Origin: Opitutales bacterium
GTDB lineage: Bacteria; Verrucomicrobiota; Verrucomicrobiia; Opitutales; Oceanipulchritudinaceae
Direction of reading: 5' to 3'
Assembly: GCA_020831525.1 (NCBI GenBank)
Contig: JAFIGH010000017.1
Span: 1 to 61,844, forward strand
DNA length: 61,844 nucleotides
Below the pieces are notes generated by a model. That model saw only the letters and a program-made list of their open reading frames with translations. It had not been told where the DNA came from and did not search any database. The stretch's first letter is position 1, and each line of letters begins with the position of its first letter. This document shows positions 8,072-19,179 of this stretch, piece by piece. The translations under genes and the position numbers were made by a program.

Positions 8072-9928
8072 ATGCCTGAAGAGACTCGTTCCTCCGTTGA
8101 CGGGGATTTGGTGGACATCGGGGGGTTGGTCCGCAACCCCGTGCTCCGGCTGTTGCTCAGGTGTGTGTGCGGGCTCATGGAGCCGTTGATCCGCCTGCGC
8201 GCGCTCAACCGCGCCTACCGTGAGCTGCGGGCGCTCGATCCGTCGCCGGAGCGCTTTTATCGGGCCGGGCTCGATATTCTGCGGGTGCGTTACCGTGTGT
8301 CGGAGGCCGACCTCGCCCGCATTCCGAAAACGGGGCCGGTCGTCATTGTCGCCAACCATCCCTTCGGGGCGCTCGACGGTGTCATCCTTGGCGATCTGCT
8401 GCAACGCGCCCGGCCGGACAGCAAGCTGTTGGGCAACTACCTGCTCGCGCGCATCCGGGGCATCGAGCCGCTCATCATCGAGGTCGATCCTTTCGGCGGG
8501 GCGGATGCAAAGAAGAACAACCTCGGCGGGATGCGCGCCTGCCTCGCATGGCTGCGCGGCGGCCATGCCCTTGGGGTCTTTCCGTCCGGCACGGTGTCAC
8601 ACTTTCATGCGCGCAACCGGCGCGTCACCGATCCCCCGTGGTCACCCACTGTGGCGGGGCTCGTGCGGCGCTCGGGGGCAACCGTCGTGCCGGTGTATTT
8701 CGAGGGCCGTAACTCCGTGCTTTTCCAAGTGCTTGGCCTGTTGCACCCGCGAATCCGTACGCTCCTGCTCCCGCGTGAGTTGCTGGGGAAGCGGGGGTGC
8801 GAGGTGTCCCTCCGCGTGGGGCATCCGATCCGTCCGGCGCGGCTCGCGAGGTTCGGCACGTCGGACCAAGCCACCGATTACCTTCGTCTCAAGACCTATA
8901 TACTCCGCAACCGGCGGATCGCTGAAAAGACGAGCTTTCGATTCGCGCGCCGCCGCCGTACGCCCCGCACGCAACCCATTCCGGCGGGACCGCCGAAGGA
9001 GGATATGGCCGAAGAAGTGCGCCTTCTGCCTGCTGAACAGCTTCTTGCCGAGCAGGGCGATTTCGCCGTCTATTTTGCACGCTCGTTTCAGATCCCCCGC
9101 CTGCTCGACGAGGTCGGCCGCCTGCGCGAGATCACCTTCCGCGAAGTGGGGGAGGGCACCGGTCTCGGCCGCGACCTCGACCGCTTCGACGCCTACTACA
9201 TCCACCTCTTCATGTGGAACCGGGCGGCGGAAGAGATCGTCGGCGCCTACCGCCTCGGGCTCTCCGACGAGATCCTCGCCGAGCACGGCGAGCAGGGCTT
9301 CTACACTGCCACACTTTTCCGCTACAAGCCGGGTGTCCTCCGCCAGCTAGACCCTGCCGTGGAACTGGGGAGGTCCTTCGTCGTCGCCGCCTACCAGCGC
9401 AAGCCTGTTTCGCTCAGCCTGATCTGGCGCGGCATCGGTCAGTTCATCGCGCGACATCCGCGCTACCGCGTGCTCTTCGGTCCCGTTTCCATCAGCCGCG
9501 AGTACGACAGCCTCTCGAAGAGCCTTATTGTCATGTACCTGAAGGAGCATTCTCTCGACCCCGAGCTGGCAGACAAGGTGCGCGCGCGCAAACCGCCGCG
9601 CTCCCGCTCCTTCGGCGGGCTCGACCGTCGCTCTTTCCGGCGGGCGGTCGAGGACATCGAGGATGTCTCCGCGCTCATCTCCGAGATTGAGCGGGAGGAA
9701 CGGGGCGTGCCCGTGCTCCTGCGCCAGTACCTAAAGCTCAACGCCACAATCCTCAGCTTCAACGTCGACCCCGAGTTCAGCGACTGCATCGACGGCCTCG
9801 TCCTTGTCGACCTCGCCAAGACCAACGAAAAGACCCTCCGCCGCTACATGGGCGACGAAGGTGCCGACCGTTTCTACGCCTTCCACGAAATCCGCTCTGC
9901 CGAGCGCCGCGAGAACGTCGGGATTTGA
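8072..9928 (+). CDS. Fused lysophospholipid acyltransferase / GNAT-type acyltransferase (OlsF-like)
   Basis: The 618-residue protein joins two domains. Residues about 60-290 form a PlsC-type acyltransferase with the motif NHPFGALDG, a FPSGTVSH-type second motif, and a substrate loop around VVPVYFEGRNS. Residues about 330-600 form an OlsB/hemolysin-type acyl-CoA N-acyltransferase (ITFREVGEGTG, DRFDAYYIHLFMW, ELGRSFV). In Serratia and Flavobacterium the same two-domain design (OlsF) makes ornithine lipids: the C-terminal half N-acylates ornithine and the N-terminal half adds the second fatty acid. That is the best guess here, though other amino-lipids are possible. The start at MPEETRSS is chosen because the upstream 23 codons look non-coding. 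It is a single-gene unit. Confidence 0.8.
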   Translation: MPEETRSSVDGDLVDIGGLVRNPVLRLLLRCVCGLMEPLIRLRALNRAYRELRALDPSPERFYRAGLDILRVRYRVSEADLARIPKTGPVVIVANHPFGALDGVILGDLLQRARPDSKLLGNYLLARIRGIEPLIIEVDPFGGADAKKNNLGGMRACLAWLRGGHALGVFPSGTVSHFHARNRRVTDPPWSPTVAGLVRRSGATVVPVYFEGRNSVLFQVLGLLHPRIRTLLLPRELLGKRGCEVSLRVGHPIRPARLARFGTSDQATDYLRLKTYILRNRRIAEKTSFRFARRRRTPRTQPIPAGPPKEDMAEEVRLLPAEQLLAEQGDFAVYFARSFQIPRLLDEVGRLREITFREVGEGTGLGRDLDRFDAYYIHLFMWNRAAEEIVGAYRLGLSDEILAEHGEQGFYTATLFRYKPGVLRQLDPAVELGRSFVVAAYQRKPVSLSLIWRGIGQFIARHPRYRVLFGPVSISREYDSLSKSLIVMYLKEHSLDPELADKVRARKPPRSRSFGGLDRRSFRRAVEDIEDVSALISEIEREERGVPVLLRQYLKLNATILSFNVDPEFSDCIDGLVLVDLAKTNEKTLRRYMGDEGADRFYAFHEIRSAERRENVGI

Positions 9929-10088
9929 TGTTGCGCCCGCTCTTGCGACGGGCGGAGCGCGGCGGCAGAGATTTCATTGGCGGGGCGAATCGCGGGGCTA
10001 CGCGCCCGGCTCTGCCGCCCGGACGGCAAGCCATCCGACGACGCCCGGACAATGCCCGGTCTTCACGCGAACATGAAGTGGGCTGCGC

Positions 10089-10125
10089 AAAAAAAAGCCC
10101 CCGCCGCGGGTGGCGCGGCGGGGGC
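10089..10125 (-). terminator. Rho-independent terminator of the pyruvate phosphate dikinase gene
   Basis: On the minus strand a perfect 12-bp GC stem (10097-10108 paired with 10114-10125, loop of 5) is followed directly by eight T residues (the A-run at 10089-10096 on the plus strand). It sits 35 bases beyond the stop of the dikinase gene and is the clearest terminator in the window. Confidence 0.93.
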
Positions 10126-10159
10126 TGGGAGGGCAAAGGGTGCCTTTGCGCGGTTGGCT

Positions 10160-12937
<2,778 letters not shown>

Positions 12938-13092
12938 GCTCGCTCTATCTTTTCTTTAGTTGGTTGGTTCGTCCCGGAGGACGGTTGTTGTTGAGAAAAA
13001 CAGCGCAACATAGGGCGCGGTTCCGTGCTGTCAACGGAAAGACATTGCCTTGTATGCGCTTATGCCGGATCTTCCGCGCTTTTCGGTGAATG

Positions 13093-13098
13093 CAGGAG
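13093..13098 (+). promoter_or_regulatory. Ribosome binding site of tatC
   Basis: CAGGAG lies 9 bases before the ATG at 13108. It decides between that start and an in-frame ATG six codons upstream at 13090. Confidence 0.6.
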
Positions 13099-13107
13099 TG
13101 TGACGAT

Positions 13108-13953
13108 ATGGACGGGGAGAAGGCAACCGCGCCGCGCGGCGAAACGGACGAAGGAAGCGAAGAGGTCGAATTGATGGTCGACAGCGATGCTTCGGAAGGC
13201 ATGACGCTGCTCGAGCACCTTGAGGATCTGCGCTGGACGATCTTCAAGTCGCTCATCGCCTTCGGTATCGGCTGCGGCCTCGTCATGGCCTTTCTCACCG
13301 CATTCGCGAAACTCCTGCTCTGGCCCTACGAGTTCGCCACCCGCGGCTACGAGCACGTGACGATGGACGGCCTCATCAACACCTCGTTTCTCGGGGTGTT
13401 TTCGGTGATCTTCCAGCTCATGCTCATCGGGGGGCTTGGCCTCGCCCTGCCCGTGATCCTCTACTTTTTCGGAAGTTTCGTCGCGCCGGGCCTGACGCCC
13501 GCGGAGAAGCGCATGCTGCGTCCCGGTTGCGCCGCCGCGCTCGGACTCTTTCTCTCCGGGGCGGCCTTCAGCTTCTTCGTGCTGCTCCCCGCCGGCCTGC
13601 GCGCGAGCGTGGTCTTCAATGATATGCTGGGCTTCCAGCTCTTCGTCACGGCGAGCAGCTACTACGGGCTCCTCACCTTCGCCGTCCTCGGGGTGGGGCT
13701 GGCCTTCGAACTGCCGCTGATCATCGTCCTGTGCATCTATATCGGCGTCCTCAATACGGACCAGCTGCGCCGCTTCCGCCGCTACAGCATCGTCCTTTTC
13801 CTCGTCCTCGCCGCCATCGTCACACCGACGCCCGATCCCATCACCTTTCTCTTCCTCGCTGTGCCGATGTCCATTCTCTACGAGACGGCCATCTACCTCG
13901 GAAGCAAAGTGGAGCGCCGCCGCGCCGAGCGCGAAGCGACCGACCCGTGGTGA
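13108..13953 (+). CDS. tatC: Sec-independent protein translocase TatC
   Basis: The product is 281 residues with the TatC opening MTLLEHLEDLRWTIFKS after an acidic N-terminal extension of about 30 residues. Six membrane segments are expected and seen. The conserved periplasmic/cytoplasmic features include FVAPGLTPAEKR and the segment FLSGAAFSFFVLLPAG. TatC is the receptor that binds twin-arginine signal peptides and works with TatA/TatB to export folded proteins. No tatA or tatB is adjacent. A likely Tat substrate (the enolase-superfamily lipoprotein near 57 kb) is in the same window. The start at 13108 is preferred because of the CAGGAG site before it. Confidence 0.93.
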   Translation: MDGEKATAPRGETDEGSEEVELMVDSDASEGMTLLEHLEDLRWTIFKSLIAFGIGCGLVMAFLTAFAKLLLWPYEFATRGYEHVTMDGLINTSFLGVFSVIFQLMLIGGLGLALPVILYFFGSFVAPGLTPAEKRMLRPGCAAALGLFLSGAAFSFFVLLPAGLRASVVFNDMLGFQLFVTASSYYGLLTFAVLGVGLAFELPLIIVLCIYIGVLNTDQLRRFRRYSIVLFLVLAAIVTPTPDPITFLFLAVPMSILYETAIYLGSKVERRRAEREATDPW

Positions 13954-14640
13954 GTGGAACAGCGGGCGGGCGCGGCGGGTTGCCCTTCCGGGCATAAGCC
14001 TCAAGTCGAGCGCAGCAGTCGGCAGCCACGCAACAGAGTCATCGAAGACCTGGCAATCGGCACCGGACAACACGGAACTCCGGGTTGGAGGCCAAGGCCG
14101 TCCAACTACGCTGGGTCAACGCGTAGATATTCCTGTAACTTGACGCGTATGCCCTTCGGGTTGGATCGGCGGATAGTGGGATTGGGATTCCATGGTGGGC
14201 CTGCCGGTCGACCATGGGCTGTCACCGCGAATCGCGTTGCGGTTGCCGCGGGTTTGGATCGTCCGGGGGCGCGTGCGGTTTGCGGGGGCGGCCTCGGCGG
14301 CGGTGTAGGCTGACGCTTCAGCGAGGCACGGATGCGGTTGGCAGGAACGGGCGGTCGCGGCGGAAGAGGGAGACGAAGAAGAGGGAGAGGAAGAGACCCG
14401 CCCCGACGCGCACAGGCGGTGCAGCGGGATCACCGCGATGGCGGCGGATCCGCGGGTCACTCGAAAGTGGAGTGGGTGTCCCGCCCGCTGTTCGCGCGGA
14501 AACGCCTTTGCAATGGCGATTCGTCAGGGCGCCAAGGGGTTCCCGTTCCCACGCCTGCCGTTCCATCCGTGCATAAGAAACAACCGTTGGGTGACGCGTT
14601 TTCCGGAGGCGCCATCGTCCCTGCCGCACTCACCGCGAAA
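13954..14640. other. Gene-poor stretch with a short GC-rich repeat fragment
   Basis: About 690 bases without a convincing gene; open frames here have no family resemblance and poor composition. Around 14463-14510 there is a segment (GTGGGTGTCCCGCCCGC, then GCGGAAACGCC) weakly similar to 25957-26004. This is a pattern of dispersed GC-rich repeats in Verrucomicrobiota. Nothing else is seen. Confidence 0.5.
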
Positions 14641-14799
14641 TTCTTGACACCCTGTTTGCAATCGTAAACGTAAGGATATCATGCCGTTATCGACAAGCGA
14701 AAATTCTTTTGTCCGCGGGAACCCCGGGCCGTATGGCGTGCGCCGATGCCGACAAATGCGAAATTGAGTATTCCCTATATCACTGTTCGCGAAGGAAAA
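14641..14799 (+). repeat. Leader repeat A, copy 1
   Basis: A segment of about 160 bases ending at the start codon of the GNAT gene. It matches 22924-23085, which ends at the start codon of the relE-like gene. Shared landmarks in the same order and spacing are TTGACA, 13 bases, CGTAAA, 10 bases, TCATGCCGTTATCGAC, then TTTGTCCGC/TTCGTCCGC, CCGATGCCG, AATGCG, GAGT and ATCACT. TTGACA could be a -35 box, but no convincing -10 box is seen. Confidence 0.75.
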
Positions 14800-15384
14800 A
14801 TGATTGATTTTCAAAGAAAGCAGCGGGTGATTCGAAACGCCCTCAGTGGAAAGGAATACACCCTTTTGGCCTTGGATCTAATTGATCCTACTGACAAGGT
14901 GATCGCACAGGTGACCTCGATTTGCAACGAGCCTTTGGTGTATGACTGGCTCTTTCGGAAAATGCTTTCTGACAAACCGTATCCACCCTCCATGGCGACG
15001 GGTTGGTTTGCGCGCGGGGCAGATGGCTGGGCAAAGAATGATCATTTTGTCTTTGCAGTTGTCGATCAGAATGGTGGTATTGCGGCCGCTTGCGATATCA
15101 AGAGCGCGGATGCGTCCTGGGCTGAGGTCGGTTACTGGTCCAGCAGCAATCACCGCGGAGTGATGACGAACGCGATCATCGGATTGATTGATTTGGCGAA
15201 GGAAGCTGGATTTGAACGCCTCTTTGCAGAAACACAAAATGCGAATTTCCGCTCTCAGGGGGTTTTGCGTCGTGCTGGATTTGCCCTGTCCGACAAAACA
15301 CCACACCGGGGGAACCATCACATCGTCTTTTCCATCAGCACCCAAACCGCGAACCAGACGCAGCACTCAACTGCGAGAGGCTGA
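14800..15384 (+). CDS. GNAT family N-acetyltransferase (RimL-like)
   Basis: A product of 194 residues from MIDFQRKQR. An in-frame ATG at 14746 lies inside repeat A and is rejected, because the same pseudo-peptide is encoded by the other repeat copy. AAGGA sits just upstream of the chosen start. The fold is RimJ/RimL-like: a strand ending HFVFAVVDQNGG, the acetyl-CoA region EVGYWSSSNHRGVMTNAI, then LAKEAGFERLFAETQNANF and VLRRAGF. It transfers acetyl from acetyl-CoA to an amine; the substrate is unknown. It is followed 40 bases later by an MccF-type peptidase gene. GC content is lower than in the flanking core genes, suggesting acquisition. Confidence 0.85.
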   Translation: MIDFQRKQRVIRNALSGKEYTLLALDLIDPTDKVIAQVTSICNEPLVYDWLFRKMLSDKPYPPSMATGWFARGADGWAKNDHFVFAVVDQNGGIAAACDIKSADASWAEVGYWSSSNHRGVMTNAIIGLIDLAKEAGFERLFAETQNANFRSQGVLRRAGFALSDKTPHRGNHHIVFSISTQTANQTQHSTARG

Positions 15385-15424
15385 CGCCCCTCTTGCCAGT
15401 GTGCTTCACGTTAACCTGAAAGTA

Positions 15425-16489
15425 ATGATCAAACCCAAAAGACTAAAGCCCGGTGATCGGATTGCCGCAGTTTCCTTGTCGTGGGGTGGTCCCGGGAAGT
15501 TTCCCCATCGCTACGAGGCCGGGAAAAGTCAGTTTGAGCAGGAATTCGGCGTTCGGGTGGTCGAGAGCGAGCATGCGCTCCGTGATCCGGAATGGCTTGC
15601 CCGGAATCCGAAAGCGCGGGCGGATGACTTAATCGCCGCTTTCTCTGATCCTACGATAGACGGGATCATTTCCACGACTGGTGGGGATGACTCAATTCGG
15701 CTCTTGCCCTATTTGGATCTCAATGTGATCCGCGGGAATCCAACGGTGTTCATGGGGTTTTCGGATACTACGATTTCCCATGCAGCATGTTTCAAAGCGG
15801 GGTTGGTGTCCTTTTATGGCCCCACCTTTATGTCAGGGTTTGCCGAGAATACCGGAATGTTTACCTATATGGTGGAGTCAGTTCGTAGGACCCTCTTTTC
15901 GGATGTTCCCATCGGACGGTTGAATCCAAATCGTTCGGGCTGGACTGATGAGGGATTGGATTGGTCTGATCCCGGGAATCAGGCTGTTAAAAGAAAGCTT
16001 CATCCATCTGCAAGTTGGAAGTTCCATCAAGAGGCCGGCGTAATGGAAGGCGTTTTGTTTGGCGGCTGTGTGGAAGTGTTGGATTGGTTGCGAGGGACTT
16101 CTTTCTGGCCCTCACTTGAGCAGTTGGATGGTGCAGTTCTCTTCTTGGAAACCTCCGAAGAAGCCCCGCCGCCGACGATGCTGTCACGGTTTGTGAGGTC
16201 GTTGGCAGCCATGGGTGCATTGGAGCGGCTTGGAGCGATTCTGCTCGGACGGCCCGGAGGCGAGCTGGATCCTGCGCAGTTCAGCAAATATGACAATGCT
16301 CTTGTCGATACGGTTCGCGTTGAATACGGGTTATCAGGTCTTGCAATTGTCACGAACATGGACTTCGGCCACACGGATCCCAAGCTTGTGATACCGTTGG
16401 GTCTGCACGCTTGCGTTGACTCGACAAACAGAGTCCTTTCGATAAATGAACCCGCCGTCATATCAAACGGCCAACAATCCGCATCGTGA
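15425..16489 (+). CDS. S66 family peptidase, MccF/LdcA type
   Basis: The product is 354 residues from MIKPKRLKPGD, the classic S66 opening. The catalytic triad is visible: Ser113 in GFSDTT, Glu242 in LFLETSEEAP and His316 in MDFGHTDPK. S66 enzymes are either LD-carboxypeptidases of murein recycling or MccF, which cleaves the acyl-sulfamate link of processed microcin C and gives self-immunity. The FLETSEEAP segment and overall length favour MccF-like members. The neighbour is a GNAT gene; the other microcin C immunity activity (the C-terminal part of MccE) is also a GNAT. No leader peptidase or transporter is adjacent. The assignment between LdcA and MccF is an inference. Confidence 0.87.
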   Translation: MIKPKRLKPGDRIAAVSLSWGGPGKFPHRYEAGKSQFEQEFGVRVVESEHALRDPEWLARNPKARADDLIAAFSDPTIDGIISTTGGDDSIRLLPYLDLNVIRGNPTVFMGFSDTTISHAACFKAGLVSFYGPTFMSGFAENTGMFTYMVESVRRTLFSDVPIGRLNPNRSGWTDEGLDWSDPGNQAVKRKLHPSASWKFHQEAGVMEGVLFGGCVEVLDWLRGTSFWPSLEQLDGAVLFLETSEEAPPPTMLSRFVRSLAAMGALERLGAILLGRPGGELDPAQFSKYDNALVDTVRVEYGLSGLAIVTNMDFGHTDPKLVIPLGLHACVDSTNRVLSINEPAVISNGQQSAS

Positions 16490-16591
16490 CAACCCGCTAC
16501 CAGTCGTCGTGTTTCGATGATTTCAGCCAGTTACAACCACAACCACGAGTGGGTCTTGCGCCCTCGCTGGTAGCGGGTGCACGTGCTGAGC

Positions 16592-16648
16592 GTGCGCCGA
16601 GCGAAGCGAGGCGCTTCTTGTCCGGTGAAAGTCCGGACGTTTCAAGGT
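16592..16648 (+). other. Possible 5' fragment of a group II intron
   Basis: The segment begins GTGCGCC, typical of group II intron 5' ends, and forms two successive hairpins: GCGCC...GGCGC, and GTCCGG-loop-CCGGAC with the loop TGAAAGT. The latter recalls domain I of bacterial introns. No reverse transcriptase gene and no domain V is present nearby, so at most this is a relic. It could also be an unrelated structured RNA. Confidence 0.3.
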
Positions 16649-16676
16649 AATGACGAACCAGATACTACCGAGTTTT

Positions 16677-16838
16677 GTTCCGCTGGAGCGGGATCCTTCC
16701 AAGCCATTGAAACGAGTGGATCGCTCTACAATGATGGTAAGGGGAAGCCAGGCCGGAAGGCTTGGCGGAAGGATGGCGGAACGGCATGTGCGAGCAGATG
16801 TGGAAAACGCTTGGCGTGCCCGACCCGCGTATTGTAGA
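16677..16838 (+). repeat. Dispersed repeat B, copy 1
   Basis: A GC-rich repeat of about 160 bases matching 24452-24613. Nearly identical blocks are GAGCGGGATC, AGCCATTGAAACG, TGGATCGCTC, TTGGCGGAAGGATGG, and TGTGGAAAACG followed by TTGGCGTGCCCGACCCGCGT. It lies downstream of the MccF-type gene. Confidence 0.85.
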
Positions 16839-16927
16839 GTCTGTCCCCAGGGCCTTGCGGCCTCTGGGAGAGGCTCTAAAGTAGCAGTCCTGCGGGGACG
16901 CGTTCGGCGGTGCTCGGCGCGGGCAGT

Positions 16928-16980
16928 TGGCGGGAGCGGCCGCGGCGGAGGCGTGGTGCTGACACGGGGTCTCGCACCTG
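16928..16980 (+). repeat. Dispersed repeat C, copy 1 (diverged)
   Basis: It resembles 24331-24423 and 25861-25951 (blocks GGCGGAGGCGTGGTG and GGGGTCTCGCACCTG). It is the most diverged of the three copies. Confidence 0.6.
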
Positions 16981-16987
16981 TGTAACC

Positions 16988-17231
16988 GGACAAAAAGATT
17001 TTGGAATTCCGAGTGGCCGGTCGGAATGCACCGCCCGTGAACTCCCATTGCATGCGGGTTGCGGAGGGCATGCATTAGCCGGACAAGTTTCCGGCTTTTT
17101 TCCAAGTCCCCGGATTCAGCCCAAAATCTTTTTCTCCAAACAGGGCAGGCCTATCTTTCCTAAGTGCTTGGTTTTCGGGCTTTTTTGGGGTCTTCCGGCC
17201 TTTTCCGGCTTTTCCAAAATCCTTTTGTCTA
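16988..17231. repeat. MITE-like element with terminal inverted repeats
   Basis: GACAAAAAGATTTTGGAA (from 16989) is an inverted match, with one mismatch, to the complement of 17213-17230. A third copy of the AAAAAGATTTTGG core, inverted, lies near 17115-17133. The roughly 240-base interval has no gene. No clear target duplication was found. Confidence 0.5.
17077..17101 (+). terminator. Putative Rho-independent terminator
   Basis: The stem AGCCGGA/TCCGGCT (7 bp, loop of 6) is followed by six T residues. It lies inside the inverted-repeat element after islet 1 and would stop transcription leaving that islet. Confidence 0.6.
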
Positions 17232-17337
17232 GTGTCAAGGTGCCAGCCGCTGTCGCTGGCGGGGACCTTTGGTAAACTTTGAGCAATCAAAAAAATTAAC
17301 ATTTACAGATCCGGGAGGTTCGTGGAGGGAAGGAAGG

Positions 17338-19179
17338 ATGGACCGAAAATCGTTTGGAATGCTGATGTGTGTGTGTCCGCTGTCGTTTGCGGCGGAGCCT
17401 CCGGTTGTGGAGCTGGGGGATTACTGGGTGTACGGGGGCCGTGTGGCGAACGAGACGCCGGCTTCGGGTGTGGCGACGGCGTTGACGGCGTTGCGCTATG
17501 ATCCGCTGGTGGACGTGCAGGCGCGCGGGCCGGCGGAGCGGCAGGCGGATGTGACGGTGCGCGGGGGGATCTTTGAGAACACGGGCTTCCAGCTTGGGCC
17601 GCTGGCGCTGCCGGACCCGCAGACGGGACACTATTTCGGGGAGATCCCGCTCGACCCCGCGATGCTGGAGGGGCCGGAGGTGCTCACGGGCCTTGCCAAC
17701 GCCATGGAGGGCTTTAACTCGACGGTGGCGACGGTGCGCTACGGGTTCGCGCCGATCACGGCATCGGGAAGCGCGGAAGCGGGCGCGGGCAGCCACGGGC
17801 TGAATTACCAGCGCGTGCGGCAGGGCTGGGTCGGCTCGTTCGGCGGCGGACGCCGGGACGTCGGCGCGGAGGCGGCGGCGTCGCGCGCGGAGGGGCACGG
17901 CACGGTGGAGCGGGGCGATTTTGCCTACGAGCGGATTTCGGGCCGGGTGCGGTTGAGCGGGCCGGAGGGGACGACCGATGTCTTCGCGGGCTACAGCGAT
18001 GAGTTTTACGGCTGGCCGGGCATGTATATCGGGCGGGCCTTCGGGGTGCTCTTCCCGGAGACGGACAAATACCGGATTGTCCTCGCGGGCGCGGCGCACC
18101 GGGTGGACTACGGCGACGGTTCCCATGCGGAGGCGGGCGTCGTTTACCGGCAACTGACCAATGAATATCAATTCGACCGTGACACGCCCTCGGACCAGTT
18201 TACGCACCGCACGCGCATGTGGAGTTCGGGGCTGCGCGGGCGGCACGCGGGCGGGGCGTGGGCGCTGGACTATCATGCCACGGCGGTGGCGGACGAACTC
18301 GTCTACAGCCGCGCGCTGACATTCGGTGATTTCGACTCGCGGGAATACCTGAAGGCGGCGGCGGTGCCTTCGTGGCGCACCGTGCTCGGCAGCGGCGACA
18401 TTCTCGAGTGGCGCGCGGGCATGGCGGTGGACACGTCGAGCGAGGACGCGACGCGGGGCCTTCCCCTTGCCGGTGTGGTGTGGTCGCGGGCGGCGGACGG
18501 CGCGCAGTGGCGGGCGCACCTCGACTATGCGGCGTCGTCGCAGGTTCCCGGGTACACGGCGCTGAAGTCGAGCCCTGTCGGCCTCTTCGGGGGCAACGCT
18601 GATCTCGGGCGGGAGGTTTCGCGCAACCTCGAGGCGGGGCTGGTCTACGAGGCGGGCGCGGTGACGGCGCGCGGGGCGGTCTTCCGCCGCGAGGACCGCG
18701 CCCTTGTCGACTGGGTGTTCTCGGAGGACGCGCCGAGTGTGCGCCGGGCGGCGCCGGTCGCTATCGACACGCACGGCGTGGAGGCGGCGGTCGCCGTGGA
18801 GCACGGGGCGTGGCGGTGGATGGTCGGTTACATGTGGCTGGACAAGTCGGAGGACTACGGCGACGAGACGGTCGACGCGAGCTACTACGCCTTGAACTAT
18901 GCCCGCCACCGGGCCACGCTTTCGACTGTTTTCCGTCCGTTGGAGGCGCTCGAGCTGCGCGTCGACGCGGAGTTGCGGCGGCAGGTTGCGAATATCCTGC
19001 GCGGCAGCGGCGACACCGCCTTCCGCATGTCGGCGGGGATTTCGTGGGCCGTGGACATCGGGGCCGATCTCGAGATCGGGGCGGTCGCGGACAACCTTAC
19101 GAAGAGCGAATTCGAGACCTTTCCGGGGGTGCCTGCGGAGGGGCGGCAGATCAGTGTTTTCGGTCGTCTTCGCTGGTGA
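17338..19179 (+). CDS. TonB-dependent outer membrane receptor
   Basis: The product is 613 residues from MDRKSFGMLM, preceded by a purine-rich GGAGGGAAGGAAGG site. A short signal peptide ends near SFAAE. Residues about 45-130 form a plug domain (ADVTVRGGIFENTGF, LPDPQTGHYFGEIPLDP, GPEVLTG). The rest is a beta-barrel with alternating aromatic strands that ends in the aromatic C-terminus GRLRW expected for BAM insertion. TonB-dependent receptors take up siderophores, cobalamin or oligosaccharides; which one cannot be decided. No cobalamin riboswitch or Fur box was recognised upstream. The 3' end overlaps the convergent EamA gene by 29 bases. Confidence 0.85.
   Translation: MDRKSFGMLMCVCPLSFAAEPPVVELGDYWVYGGRVANETPASGVATALTALRYDPLVDVQARGPAERQADVTVRGGIFENTGFQLGPLALPDPQTGHYFGEIPLDPAMLEGPEVLTGLANAMEGFNSTVATVRYGFAPITASGSAEAGAGSHGLNYQRVRQGWVGSFGGGRRDVGAEAAASRAEGHGTVERGDFAYERISGRVRLSGPEGTTDVFAGYSDEFYGWPGMYIGRAFGVLFPETDKYRIVLAGAAHRVDYGDGSHAEAGVVYRQLTNEYQFDRDTPSDQFTHRTRMWSSGLRGRHAGGAWALDYHATAVADELVYSRALTFGDFDSREYLKAAAVPSWRTVLGSGDILEWRAGMAVDTSSEDATRGLPLAGVVWSRAADGAQWRAHLDYAASSQVPGYTALKSSPVGLFGGNADLGREVSRNLEAGLVYEAGAVTARGAVFRREDRALVDWVFSEDAPSVRRAAPVAIDTHGVEAAVAVEHGAWRWMVGYMWLDKSEDYGDETVDASYYALNYARHRATLSTVFRPLEALELRVDAELRRQVANILRGSGDTAFRMSAGISWAVDIGADLEIGAVADNLTKSEFETFPGVPAEGRQISVFGRLRW

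Noticed and set aside
14746-14799. Upstream start of the GNAT gene inside repeat A
   Set aside because: The equivalent frame in the other repeat copy gives a similar peptide before an unrelated gene, so it is repeat sequence rather than coding sequence.
16619-16640. Cobalamin riboswitch fragment (CCGGTGAAAGTCCGG)
   Set aside because: The following conserved CCCGCAAC and the B12 box are absent, and the TonB receptor start is 700 bases away behind a terminator.
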